Positions 7,829 through 15,785 of a stretch of DNA of 64,000 nt are shown here, piece by piece. The notes beneath the pieces are model-generated. The model was given only the letters and a program-made list of their open reading frames with translations, did no database searches and was not told the origin of the DNA. Within the stretch, counting starts at the first letter, position 1, and each line of letters starts with the position of its first letter. The DNA is from Mycobacterium sp. 4858 (lineage in GTDB: Bacteria; Actinomycetota; Actinomycetes; Mycobacteriales; Mycobacteriaceae), in assembly GCF_900240975.1 (NCBI RefSeq), contig NZ_LT968776.1, positions 2,351,482-2,415,481 on the forward strand. Direction: 5' to 3'. The position numbers and the translations under genes are program-made.

Positions 7829-8619
7829 GCCGAGACGGCGTAGCCGCCGTTGACGGGGTAGGTCTGTCCGGTGATCCATTCGCCGGCGGACGAAGCGAGG
7901 AACACCACCAGGCGCGCGGGATCGTCGGGCTCGCCGAAGCGCCTGATCACGTAGGAACGCAATGCCTTGTTGGTTACGTCGGGATTCTCGAGGGCGGTCG
8001 CCACACCGGGGGTATTGATTCCAGACAGGGCAACGCAATTCACCGTGATGCCGTAGCGGCCCACGGCCTTGGCGAGGCCGCGGGAGAAGCCCGCGGCGCC
8101 GGCCTTGGCGCCGCCGTACACCACGAGGTTGGGTTCACCGATGCGGCCCGCGTCGGAGATGACGTTGACGATGCGCCCGTACTCCCTGTCGACCATGCCG
8201 GGCAGGACCGCGCGGGACGCGTTGAGCACGCCGAAGAAGTTCGTCCCGATCCACGGCCCCCAGTCCTCGGGGCCGGTTTCCCAGAAGGGGGGCGCGGGTG
8301 CCATCGGGTCTTCGGCCGGCCCCGCGTTTCCCGCGTTGTTGACCAGGACATCGATGGCCCCCAACTCGTCGGAGGCCCTGCGCGTCATTGCCATCACCGC
8401 GTCGAATCGGGTCACGTCGCACTGGATCGGCAGTGCGGTGCCGCCACCGAACTCGATCTCCGCGGCGACCGACTTCGCGCGTTCCTCGTGGAAGTCGTTG
8501 ACCACCACCGCCGCGCCCTGTTTGGCGCAGTGCAGCGCGACCGCACGCCCGACGCCCTGTCCGGCCCCGGTGACGAGCACGACGCGCCCCGACAAGCTCA
8601 GGAAGTTTTCGTCCGTCAT
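7825..8619 (-). CDS. Short-chain dehydrogenase/reductase (SDR)
   Basis: A 264-residue classical SDR. TGAGQGVG near residue 17 binds the NAD(P) cofactor, VLVNNAGNAG is the structural Asn motif, and the catalytic Ser and YGGAK follow at roughly 155-172. It ends WITGQTYPVNGGYAV, as is usual for the family. It sits between enoyl-CoA hydratase and CoA transferase genes in a leftward operon and overlaps the latter by four bases, so it is likely to act as a hydroxyacyl-CoA dehydrogenase in the same pathway. An insertion after the NNAG motif (residues 95-110, rich in Pro and Ala) is longer than usual. Cofactor and substrate cannot be told from the sequence. Confidence 0.88.
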   Translation of the reverse strand: MTDENFLSLSGRVVLVTGAGQGVGRAVALHCAKQGAAVVVNDFHEERAKSVAAEIEFGGGTALPIQCDVTRFDAVMAMTRRASDELGAIDVLVNNAGNAGPAEDPMAPAPPFWETGPEDWGPWIGTNFFGVLNASRAVLPGMVDREYGRIVNVISDAGRIGEPNLVVYGGAKAGAAGFSRGLAKAVGRYGITVNCVALSGINTPGVATALENPDVTNKALRSYVIRRFGEPDDPARLVVFLASSAGEWITGQTYPVNGGYAVSA

Positions 8620-8637
8620 GATGTGGCTCTCTTTCCG

Positions 8638-9447
8638 TTATCGTCCAACGTATTTCGGTGCGCGCTTCTCGTTGAATGCCGCAAGGCCTTCGCGCCAGTC
8701 GGCGGAGGTCTCGTGCAAGGCGGACTGTTCGAGCTCGAAGGTCAGGCCGACGTCCGGTGGCACCTGCAGGGCGGCATTGGCGAGCATCTTCATCCGGGCC
8801 AGGCCCGCGGGGCTCTTTGTCGCGATCTGCGCGGCGATCGCGTCGATCTCGTGTTCGAGCCGGTCGTCGTCGACGACAGCGACCAACAGATCGGTGCCCT
8901 CAAACCTTTCCGCGGGATGGAGCTGCCCGGTGAACATGAGATGTTTGGTCCGCGACAGCCCGAGTCGACGTGTCAGGCGAACCGAGGCGCCGCCGCCGGG
9001 AATCTGGCCGTAGGTGGCATGGCCGTCGCCAATGCGTGCGGAGCGGGAGGCGAGCGCCATGTCGCAGCACAGGACCAGTTCCAGGCCACCTCCGACGGTA
9101 ATCCCCTGGATGGCCGCGATGGTCGGCATGTCGACGGACTCGAGCCGGTCGAACAGCTCACGGACGCGGCGCAGAAAGAGTTGACCGGGGCTGTAACGAC
9201 CGGGCGGCCGCTCTTGGGCAGCCAGGGACTGCGCGTACGCCAGGTCGGCACCCGCGCAGAACGCGCGTCCCGTTGCCGCGATGACGATGCAGCGGGTTTC
9301 GGGGTCGCCGGCGGCTTGATCCAGACCGCGGTGCAACCCGTCGAGAATTTCCTGATTCAGCCCGTTCATCGCGGCGGGCCGATTCAACCGCAGCCATAGC
9401 GCGCTGTCGCGCCGTTCGACCAGAACCGCATCACTGCCAGTAGCCAT
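8638..9447 (-). CDS. Enoyl-CoA hydratase/isomerase family protein
   Basis: A 269-residue crotonase-fold enzyme. ATGRAFCAGADLAYA (about residues 58-72) and IAAIQGITVGGGLELVLCCD (about 111-130) form the two oxyanion-hole segments. The usual first catalytic Glu region (GLELVL) is present. The second acidic position, seen as PE in hydratases, reads QIPGGGAS here, which leaves open whether it hydrates, isomerises or does another crotonase reaction. It begins two bases after the thiolase ends, so the two are co-transcribed, and the SDR follows 18 bases later. Its likely job is the middle step of a beta-oxidation-like route. Confidence 0.88.
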   Translation of the reverse strand: MATGSDAVLVERRDSALWLRLNRPAAMNGLNQEILDGLHRGLDQAAGDPETRCIVIAATGRAFCAGADLAYAQSLAAQERPPGRYSPGQLFLRRVRELFDRLESVDMPTIAAIQGITVGGGLELVLCCDMALASRSARIGDGHATYGQIPGGGASVRLTRRLGLSRTKHLMFTGQLHPAERFEGTDLLVAVVDDDRLEHEIDAIAAQIATKSPAGLARMKMLANAALQVPPDVGLTFELEQSALHETSADWREGLAAFNEKRAPKYVGR

Positions 9448-9448
9448 G

Positions 9449-10633
9449 TCAATCCCTGCTCAAGATGGTGACCGCGCAGGCCGCGGCTTCGGGATGGCTG
9501 TAGCCGCCGGCGTTTTCGGCGAGGGCCCGGCGCGCGCCGCTGACCTGGCGGTCGCCGGCACGCCCGCGCAGCTGGGTCACGAGTTCGACGATCTGAGCCG
9601 CGCCGGTGGCGCCGACCGGATGTCCCTTGGACACCAGCCCGCCGCTGGTGTTGACCGGCAGGTCCCCGCCGAGGGCGGTCGCGCCGCTGCGCGCCAGTTT
9701 CGGACCTTCGCCCGGGGCGCACAGCCCCAGCTCCTCGTAGAGGATCAATTCGTTCGGCGAGGCGGCGTCGTGCAGCTCGACGACGTCGAGCTCGTCGGGA
9801 CCGAAGCCGGCCTGCTCGTAGGCGGCCTCGGCGGTCCGGCGCTCCAGTGTCTGGCCGCCGCCACCGGGTATTCCCGTGCGCACCACCGACGCCCGCACCC
9901 GCACGGCCTCTGGCGAATTGGTGTCGTCCGTCGCGCGAAGCACCAGCGCCGCCGCGCCGTCGGCGACCGGCGAGCACATCAGCATTGTCAGTGGTTCGGC
10001 GATGAGCCGGCTTCCCAGCACCTCTTCGGGGGTCCGGCGAGTTCGGTACTGCGCGTGCGGGTTCAGCGCGGCATGACCGGAGTTCTTGGCGGCGACCGAT
10101 GCGAAGTCCAACGGGGTTGCCCCGGAGCGGGCCATGTAGTCGCGCGTCTCCTGGGCGTAGACCTCCATGAAGAAGGACTCGGCGCCGTCCGTGCGGCCGG
10201 TCAGCTCCCGATTGAACTCCTCGAGCCGATCCACGTCCGCCGCCGTCGCCAGCGCATCCAGCACCGCGCGGGTGCCGCGGCCGCTCATCTTCTCGTTCCC
10301 GACGACCAGGACGGTGCGATACATGCCTGACAGGATCGCGGTGGCGGCCAGGTGTAGCGCCGTCGAGCTGCTGGCGCACGCGTTCTCGACGTTGACCAGC
10401 GGCGTCCCGGCCAACCCGGTACCCGAGACGACGACCTGCCCTCGGGTCATTTCCTGACCCGTCATCAGACCCCCGATGGCGTTGGCGTGGACGACAAGGT
10501 CGACGTCCCCCTCCGTCACGCCGGCGTCGGCGAGCGCGTCGGCGATTGCCGCCGTCCCGAGATCACGCAGCGACCTGTCGGGGAACTTGCCGAAGGACGT
10601 CATTCCCACGCCGACGATGCTCACGGTATCCAT
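9449..10633 (-). CDS. Thiolase-family acyltransferase (SCP2/lipid-transfer thiolase type)
   Basis: A 394-residue thiolase fold protein. NACASSSTALHLA near residue 83 carries the nucleophilic Cys, VVELHDAASPNE supplies the histidine of the SCP2-thiolase type, and NTSGGLVSKGHPVGATG near 325-345 holds the other conserved His. The C-terminal end reads AACAVTILSRD; the usual CGGGxG loop is replaced by NAGGYSHPEAAACAV, as in SCP2-type thiolases. It would cleave a 3-oxoacyl-CoA, often one with a branched or sterol-like acyl group. It is the first gene of the leftward operon and divergent from the acyl-CoA synthetase with a 145-base shared promoter region. Confidence 0.87.
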   Translation of the reverse strand: MDTVSIVGVGMTSFGKFPDRSLRDLGTAAIADALADAGVTEGDVDLVVHANAIGGLMTGQEMTRGQVVVSGTGLAGTPLVNVENACASSSTALHLAATAILSGMYRTVLVVGNEKMSGRGTRAVLDALATAADVDRLEEFNRELTGRTDGAESFFMEVYAQETRDYMARSGATPLDFASVAAKNSGHAALNPHAQYRTRRTPEEVLGSRLIAEPLTMLMCSPVADGAAALVLRATDDTNSPEAVRVRASVVRTGIPGGGGQTLERRTAEAAYEQAGFGPDELDVVELHDAASPNELILYEELGLCAPGEGPKLARSGATALGGDLPVNTSGGLVSKGHPVGATGAAQIVELVTQLRGRAGDRQVSGARRALAENAGGYSHPEAAACAVTILSRD

Positions 10634-10778
10634 AGGCCTCCGAACTGCCAGTTTGTATTAAGTCGACATTCACTATTGCGAAATACTAACTGATAAGTCA
10701 AGATTGCCTGAGCGGAGACCCGCGTCACAGCGAAGGGACCTGTGAGGTGGACGTCACGAGACGACAGAGGAGCGATGT
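10634..10778. promoter_or_regulatory. Divergent promoter region between the two catabolic operons
   Basis: A 145-base region with an AT-rich core (about 10655-10705) in otherwise GC-rich DNA. It must carry the promoters for the thiolase operon leftward and the acyl-CoA synthetase operon rightward. It holds the near-palindrome ACTGATAAGT (10689-10698), which is a possible repressor site. A GAGGAG ribosome binding site lies at 10767-10772 ahead of the rightward GTG start. Confidence 0.55.
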
Positions 10779-12347
10779 GTGACCACGACAGCGGCTATCG
10801 GGCCGGGCTACAGCAGCCTGATCGTCGAAGCGCTGACCCGGTATCCCGCCCGGGAGGCGTTCGTCCTGGGCGATCGTCGGGTCACCTATGCCGAAACCGC
10901 CGACACCACCGCCCGCATCCAGCGGGTGATGCACGACCACCGCGTGCGGCGCGGATCCGGTGTCGGGGTGCTCAGCCCCAACGCGCCCGAAGTCTTCATG
11001 ACCCAGGCCGCTGCCTTCCTGTCGGGCGCCCGGTACAGCGGACTGCATCCGATGGGGTCGGTCAGCGATCACGTGTTCCTCTGTGACGACGCCGAAATCG
11101 AACTGCTGGTGGTGCACCCCAAGTTCGCGGAAGCCGCCGCAGCCGTCGCGGAGCGGGCCGCATCGGTGCGCCACGTGCTCGCGATCGGCCCCGACAGCGG
11201 CTTCCCGGACCTGCTGGAGCTCGCCGGCAGAATCGCACCGAGCCCGCTGCGGGCGCTTGCGGTCGACGAGGAGGAGGTCGGCTGGCTGCAGTACACCGGC
11301 GGGACGACAGGCAAGCCGAAGGGGGCCATGCTGTCCCACCGCGCCCTGGTTCAAGAGGTTCAAAGCCTGACCGCCGGCTGGGGTCTGCCGGAGAACCCGC
11401 GCTACCTGGCCGCGTCGCCGATCACCCACGCAGCGGTGCTGCCGTTGCTGCCGACGTTGTTGCGCGGCGGGACGGTGTTGCTGCAGCAGGGCTTCGACCC
11501 GGATGCGTGGCTGCGCGCCGTCGAGACCGAAAAGGTCAACTACACCTTCCTCGTGCCGACCATGCTCTACACGCTGTTGGACAAGACCGACCCGACCGCG
11601 GTCGACACCTCCTCACTGGAGAGCCTTGTCTACGGTGCGGCGCCGATGTCGGCGGCTCGCATCGAGGAGGCCCAAGAAGCCTTCGGCCCGGTCCTGCTGC
11701 AGGTATACGGACAAACCGAATGCATGGGCATGACGACGAGCCTGCGCAAAGACGAACACGACCCGGCCCGCCGGCCCGAATTGCTGGCCTCGTGCGGTCG
11801 CCCGGTGCCGGGCGTAGAGGTCCAACTGCTCGACGACGCCGGGTCGCCGGTAGCCGACGGGGAGATCGGGGAGATCGCCGTCCGCTCGCGAAACGTGATG
11901 AACGGCTACTGGAAACGCCCCGACGAGACCGCCGCCGCCCTGCGCGGTGGCTGGCTGCACACCGGCGACATGGCCCGCAAATCCGACGACGGATTCATCT
12001 ACATCGTCGACCGCAAGAAGGACATGATCGTCACCGGCGGCTTCAACGTCTTCGCCAAGGAGGTCGAAGACGCCATCGCCGCACACGCCAACGTCTCTGC
12101 CGTCGCGGTGATCGGCGTGCCCGACGAGAAGTGGGGCGAGGCGATCACCGCCTTCGTCGTCGCCCGGCCCGACGCGACGATCGATGCGGACCAGCTGATC
12201 GCATCGGTGCGGGCCCGCAAGGGTCCCCATCAGGCGCCGAAACGGCTCGAGATCGTCACCGAACTTCCGATGACCGCGGTCGGAAAGATCGACAAGAAGG
12301 CGCTTCGTGCCCGGCACTGGGCCGATCGTTCGCGCCAAATCAATTGA
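10779..12347 (+). CDS. Acyl-CoA synthetase / AMP-dependent ligase (FadD-type)
   Basis: A 522-residue ANL-superfamily ligase. YTGGTTGKPKGAMLSH near residue 172 is the P-loop-like A3 motif, YGQTECMG is the A5 motif, GWLHTGDMA is A7, DRKKDMIVTGGFNVFAKEVE is A8, and the catalytic lysine is in PMTAVGKIDKKAL at the C-terminus. It turns a carboxylic acid, ATP and CoA into acyl-CoA, AMP and pyrophosphate, so it is the natural first enzyme of the rightward operon. The GTG start is preceded by GAGGAG. The next gene begins 44 bases on. The size and the motifs suit a medium- or aryl-acid ligase, but the substrate is not known. Confidence 0.92.
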   Translation: MTTTAAIGPGYSSLIVEALTRYPAREAFVLGDRRVTYAETADTTARIQRVMHDHRVRRGSGVGVLSPNAPEVFMTQAAAFLSGARYSGLHPMGSVSDHVFLCDDAEIELLVVHPKFAEAAAAVAERAASVRHVLAIGPDSGFPDLLELAGRIAPSPLRALAVDEEEVGWLQYTGGTTGKPKGAMLSHRALVQEVQSLTAGWGLPENPRYLAASPITHAAVLPLLPTLLRGGTVLLQQGFDPDAWLRAVETEKVNYTFLVPTMLYTLLDKTDPTAVDTSSLESLVYGAAPMSAARIEEAQEAFGPVLLQVYGQTECMGMTTSLRKDEHDPARRPELLASCGRPVPGVEVQLLDDAGSPVADGEIGEIAVRSRNVMNGYWKRPDETAAALRGGWLHTGDMARKSDDGFIYIVDRKKDMIVTGGFNVFAKEVEDAIAAHANVSAVAVIGVPDEKWGEAITAFVVARPDATIDADQLIASVRARKGPHQAPKRLEIVTELPMTAVGKIDKKALRARHWADRSRQIN

Positions 12348-12391
12348 CCACCAACGCTACCGGCAATCCAACGCTTCGGGAGGAAGCCCCT

Positions 12392-13549
12392 GTGTCACCT
12401 TCGCCGTTCGTCCTCGACGAGGACCATCTCGCCTTCCAGCAAGACGTCCGCAAGTTCGCCCGGCGCGAATTCCTGCCCGGCTATCTCGACCGCGCGAATA
12501 GCACCGAGTTTCCCCACGGCGAACTCGTCCAGCTGGCGCAGGCCAACCTGACCACGCTATCGCTCTCGGAAGAGTTGGGCGGTCAGGGAGCAGACCTGCT
12601 CGCCGTCGGCATCGCATGCGAAGAAATCGCCTACGCCGACCCGAACATCGGTTACATCCTGTTCAGCACCAACAGCCTGGTGACCCTGCTGGCCGGGCAC
12701 CCGTCCCCGGCCGTCGCCGCACACGCCGCCGCGGTCGCCAGCGGGCAGACGCTGGGCTGCTGGGCGGTCACCGAGCCCGGCGCCGGATCCGACGCCGCGG
12801 CAATGACCACCAAAGCGGTGCGGGTCGACGGCGGATGGTCGCTGAGCGGAGAGAAGACGTCCGTGACCCAGGCCCCTCACGCCGGCATCGCCGTCGTTCT
12901 CGCCCAGACCGACCCGTCCAAGGGCACCAGGGGAATCGGCTGCTTCCTGGTCGACATGACCTCCGACGCGGTGTCGTCGCAGAGCTTCGACGACCCGGGA
13001 TTCAAGCCACTCGGGCGCGGATCGGTGACGATGGATAGTGCTTTCGTCCCCGACGACTGTGTAATCAGCGCTCCCGGAGCGGGATTCGGCGCCATCATGG
13101 CCGAGTTCGACCTGAGCCGCACACTGATCGGTCTGCTCACGGTCGGCACCGCCCAGCGCGCCATCGACATGGCGACGGCCTACGCGCGGGACCGCCGCAG
13201 CTTCGGCCGGCCGTTGGCGGCGCACCAGGGTGTCTCGTTCGCCATCGCCGAGCACACGACCTACCTCACCGCCGTGCGATCACTGGCCTATCACACGCTG
13301 GGTCTGCGCGCAGCCGGACAGCCGCACACCAAGGAGGCGGCGATGCTCAAATGGTGGGCGCCGAGGGTGGCGTTCAACGCCATCCAGGAATCGGTCGTTC
13401 TGCACGGGCAGGTCGGTTGGTCGAACGAAATGCCACTGCAGGCCATGTTGCGCGACGTGTCGGGCTACCAGATCGGCGACGGCACACCGCAAATTCAGAA
13501 GATGATCATCGCCCGGGATGTCATTGGCCGCGATGCCGTGACCGGCTGA
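12392..13549 (+). CDS. Acyl-CoA dehydrogenase with Asp in the catalytic-base position
   Basis: A 385-residue flavoprotein. CWAVTEPGAGSDAAAM near residue 123 and GWSLSGEKTSVT are the FAD and substrate-binding segments, and DRRSFGRPLAAHQGVS is the middle signature. In most short-chain enzymes the C-terminal signature reads YEGTNxIQ with the catalytic Glu. Here it is IGDGTPQIQKMIIAR, giving Asp363. Asp at this position has been described in cyclohexanecarboxyl-CoA-type dehydrogenases, so an alicyclic or branched acyl-CoA is possible, but that is inference. The start is a GTG with GGAGGA before it; the much longer open frame upstream overlaps the synthetase and is rejected. Confidence 0.88.
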   Translation: MSPSPFVLDEDHLAFQQDVRKFARREFLPGYLDRANSTEFPHGELVQLAQANLTTLSLSEELGGQGADLLAVGIACEEIAYADPNIGYILFSTNSLVTLLAGHPSPAVAAHAAAVASGQTLGCWAVTEPGAGSDAAAMTTKAVRVDGGWSLSGEKTSVTQAPHAGIAVVLAQTDPSKGTRGIGCFLVDMTSDAVSSQSFDDPGFKPLGRGSVTMDSAFVPDDCVISAPGAGFGAIMAEFDLSRTLIGLLTVGTAQRAIDMATAYARDRRSFGRPLAAHQGVSFAIAEHTTYLTAVRSLAYHTLGLRAAGQPHTKEAAMLKWWAPRVAFNAIQESVVLHGQVGWSNEMPLQAMLRDVSGYQIGDGTPQIQKMIIARDVIGRDAVTG

Positions 13550-13667
13550 CCAAACCATGCCCCCAGGGCGCGGACCCGTCTGGCCGACGAGACCACGCCG
13601 CGGCGCTCTGCCCACGGCCAGGCGATTGGCCTGCGCTCAAACACAATTCGAAGGATAGGAAGCGGCA

Positions 13668-15785
13668 ATGACCGAGCAGGTTCAGTATCAGATCGGCTGC
13701 GATATCGGCGGCACGTTCACCGACGTGACAGCGGTCGACAGCCGCGGCAACGTCTACTCCGACAAGTCCGACACCACCCCCGCCGATCTGAGCGTGGGGT
13801 TGGTCGCCGCGCTGGAAAACCTCGCCGAGCGGATCGGTGTGCCGCTGGGCCAGGTGTTGTCGCACACCACGCGCTTCGTCAACGGCACCACCGCGGTGAC
13901 CAATTCGATCGCCGAACTGCGGGGCGCGCGCGTCGGGCTGCTGACCACGCAGGGATTCGGCGACAATCTTCTCATCGCCCGCTCGGCCCGCAGCGCCGAG
14001 CGGGATCACCACCGCCAGCTCAACATCCCGCAGATCGTCCCCCGCGAACGCATCGTCGAGGTGAACGAACGCGTCGACCGCAAAGGCGCGGTCGTCGTCC
14101 CGCTCAGCGACGCCGAGGCCCGCGCAGCGGTCCGGCGGCTGGTCGACATGGGCGTGGAGGCCATCGCCATCTCGCTGCTGTGGAGCTTCGCCAATCCTTA
14201 CCACGAAGAGCTGCTCGCCGCCGCGGCCGCCGAGGAGGCGCCGGGGCTGTTCGTCAGCGTCTCGTCCCGACTGCACCCCGTGATCCGGGAATACGAACGC
14301 ACCATGACGACCGTCCTCAACGCGTTCACCGGAATCCGGGTCGCGGAGTACACCGGTCGCATCGAGAAGGAACTCGGCGATCGCGGCCTGCGCACCCCGA
14401 TCGGATTCATGCAGGGTTTCGGCGGGACGTTGACCGCCGACGAGGCCCGCGAACGTCCCATCACCCTCGTCGACAGCGGGCCGGCAGGCGGAGTGATCGG
14501 TGCCCAGGCGCTGGCCGCCCGCCTTGGCATCCACAATGTGGTCACCGCCGACATGGGCGGCACTTCCTTCGACGTCTCGGTGTTGCAGGGCAACAAGCCG
14601 TTGGTGACCCAGCGCGTCATGCTGCGCGATCAGTTCCTGACCGCCCTGCCCAAGATCGATGTACTGCCCATCGGTGCCGGCGGCGGCAGCATCGCCTGGG
14701 TCGACGCGCGTGGCATCCCGCAGGTGGGGCCGCGCAGCGCGGGCGCCGATCCGGGGCCGGTGTGCTACGGCAAAGGCGGGGTGGTGCCCACGGTCACCGA
14801 CGCCTCGGCCGTCCTGGGACTGCTTGCGCCGCAGGCATTCCTGGGTGGACGCCGGGAGCTGGCGCTGGAACCGGCCCGACAGGCGATGGAAAGCGAAATC
14901 GGGAAGCCGCTCGACGTCGACGCCGTGCATGCCGCGGCGGCGGTCTACCGGATGGTCACCGCGAACATGAGTAACGCGGTGCGCACGGTGACTGTGGAGC
15001 GCGGGCACGATCCGCGCATCTTCAGCATGGTCGCCTACGGCGGGGCCCTGGGCATCTTCGCCGCCGACATCGCCCGCGAGGTCGGCATCCGGCAGGTCGT
15101 CATCCCCGCTGACGCCGCGGTCTTCTCGGCCACCGGCCTGCTCAACAGCGACGACGTGCGCACCAGGTCGCAATCGGCGATGTGGGCCGGCGGGGACGCG
15201 GGGCCCATCGCCGCGGCGCTCGGCGAGCTCGACGACGAACTGACCGCCACGCTGCGCGCCGCCGGATACTCCGACGACGCCATCGACGTGGTGTGGGAGG
15301 GCGAGTTCAAATACGCGGGCCAGCAGTGGGAGTTGCCGGTCTCGCTGCCGCGCAACCGCAACCTCGGCGCGGCCGACCTCACCGACGCCCAGAGGCGCTA
15401 CGGCGAATTGTACGAAGCCGAGTACGGCTCGGGCAGCGCGTGGGTGGGCAGCCCGGTGGTGCTGGTGGCCGTCCGGGTCACCGCCACGGGACGGGTCTCG
15501 GCGCTGGAACCCGTGCCCGCGCAAGCGGTCCCGGACTCCGAACGGGTCCTGGCCCCCACCGGAAGCCGGCGCGTCTTCTTACCCCTGGAGGGGCGGGAGG
15601 CCGATGTGGCGGTCTACGACACCGGCAGCGCACGGGCCGGCCACGAGGTCGCCGGACCGGCGATTCTCGAGCATCCGCTGACCACCCTGCAGATCCCGCC
15701 GGGCTGGACCGCCCGCATCGACGAGTGGGGCAACTTCATCCTCACCGACCAGACCGCATCCACGACTCAGGAGAACGCGCAATGA
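13668..15785 (+). CDS. Hydantoinase A / oxoprolinase / acetone carboxylase beta-type subunit
   Basis: A 705-residue HyuA-family protein. The N-terminal ATPase fold starts IGCDIGGTFTDV (residues 9-20), with GTTAVTNSI and LLTTQGFGD following. The second half has SGPAGGVIGAQALA, ADMGGTSFDVSV and GAGGGSIAWVD, the nucleotide-binding elements of the ASKHA fold. The family opens or carboxylates substrates with ATP: hydantoins, 5-oxoproline, acetone, acetophenone. It acts as a complex with a HyuB-type subunit, which is the next gene and overlaps by four bases. An in-frame ATG and a GGAAGC-like site precede it. Its place inside a fatty-acid-like operon is unusual. Confidence 0.9.
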   Translation: MTEQVQYQIGCDIGGTFTDVTAVDSRGNVYSDKSDTTPADLSVGLVAALENLAERIGVPLGQVLSHTTRFVNGTTAVTNSIAELRGARVGLLTTQGFGDNLLIARSARSAERDHHRQLNIPQIVPRERIVEVNERVDRKGAVVVPLSDAEARAAVRRLVDMGVEAIAISLLWSFANPYHEELLAAAAAEEAPGLFVSVSSRLHPVIREYERTMTTVLNAFTGIRVAEYTGRIEKELGDRGLRTPIGFMQGFGGTLTADEARERPITLVDSGPAGGVIGAQALAARLGIHNVVTADMGGTSFDVSVLQGNKPLVTQRVMLRDQFLTALPKIDVLPIGAGGGSIAWVDARGIPQVGPRSAGADPGPVCYGKGGVVPTVTDASAVLGLLAPQAFLGGRRELALEPARQAMESEIGKPLDVDAVHAAAAVYRMVTANMSNAVRTVTVERGHDPRIFSMVAYGGALGIFAADIAREVGIRQVVIPADAAVFSATGLLNSDDVRTRSQSAMWAGGDAGPIAAALGELDDELTATLRAAGYSDDAIDVVWEGEFKYAGQQWELPVSLPRNRNLGAADLTDAQRRYGELYEAEYGSGSAWVGSPVVLVAVRVTATGRVSALEPVPAQAVPDSERVLAPTGSRRVFLPLEGREADVAVYDTGSARAGHEVAGPAILEHPLTTLQIPPGWTARIDEWGNFILTDQTASTTQENAQ

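Noticed and set aside
10689..10698. ACTGATAAGT shared with the LysR/EamA gap (46682)
   Set aside because: Ten shared bases between two unrelated promoters may be chance; the second copy is better explained as a LysR box.
11507..13549. 680-codon version of the acyl-CoA dehydrogenase
   Set aside because: The first 295 codons are a shadow of the acyl-CoA synthetase; the GTG at 12392 has a good ribosome site and the true N-terminus.
13521..15524. 667-codon frame on the minus strand
   Set aside because: It is the mirror of the HyuA-type gene and is rich in Arg, Gly and His without any domain pattern, as expected for shadows in GC-rich DNA.
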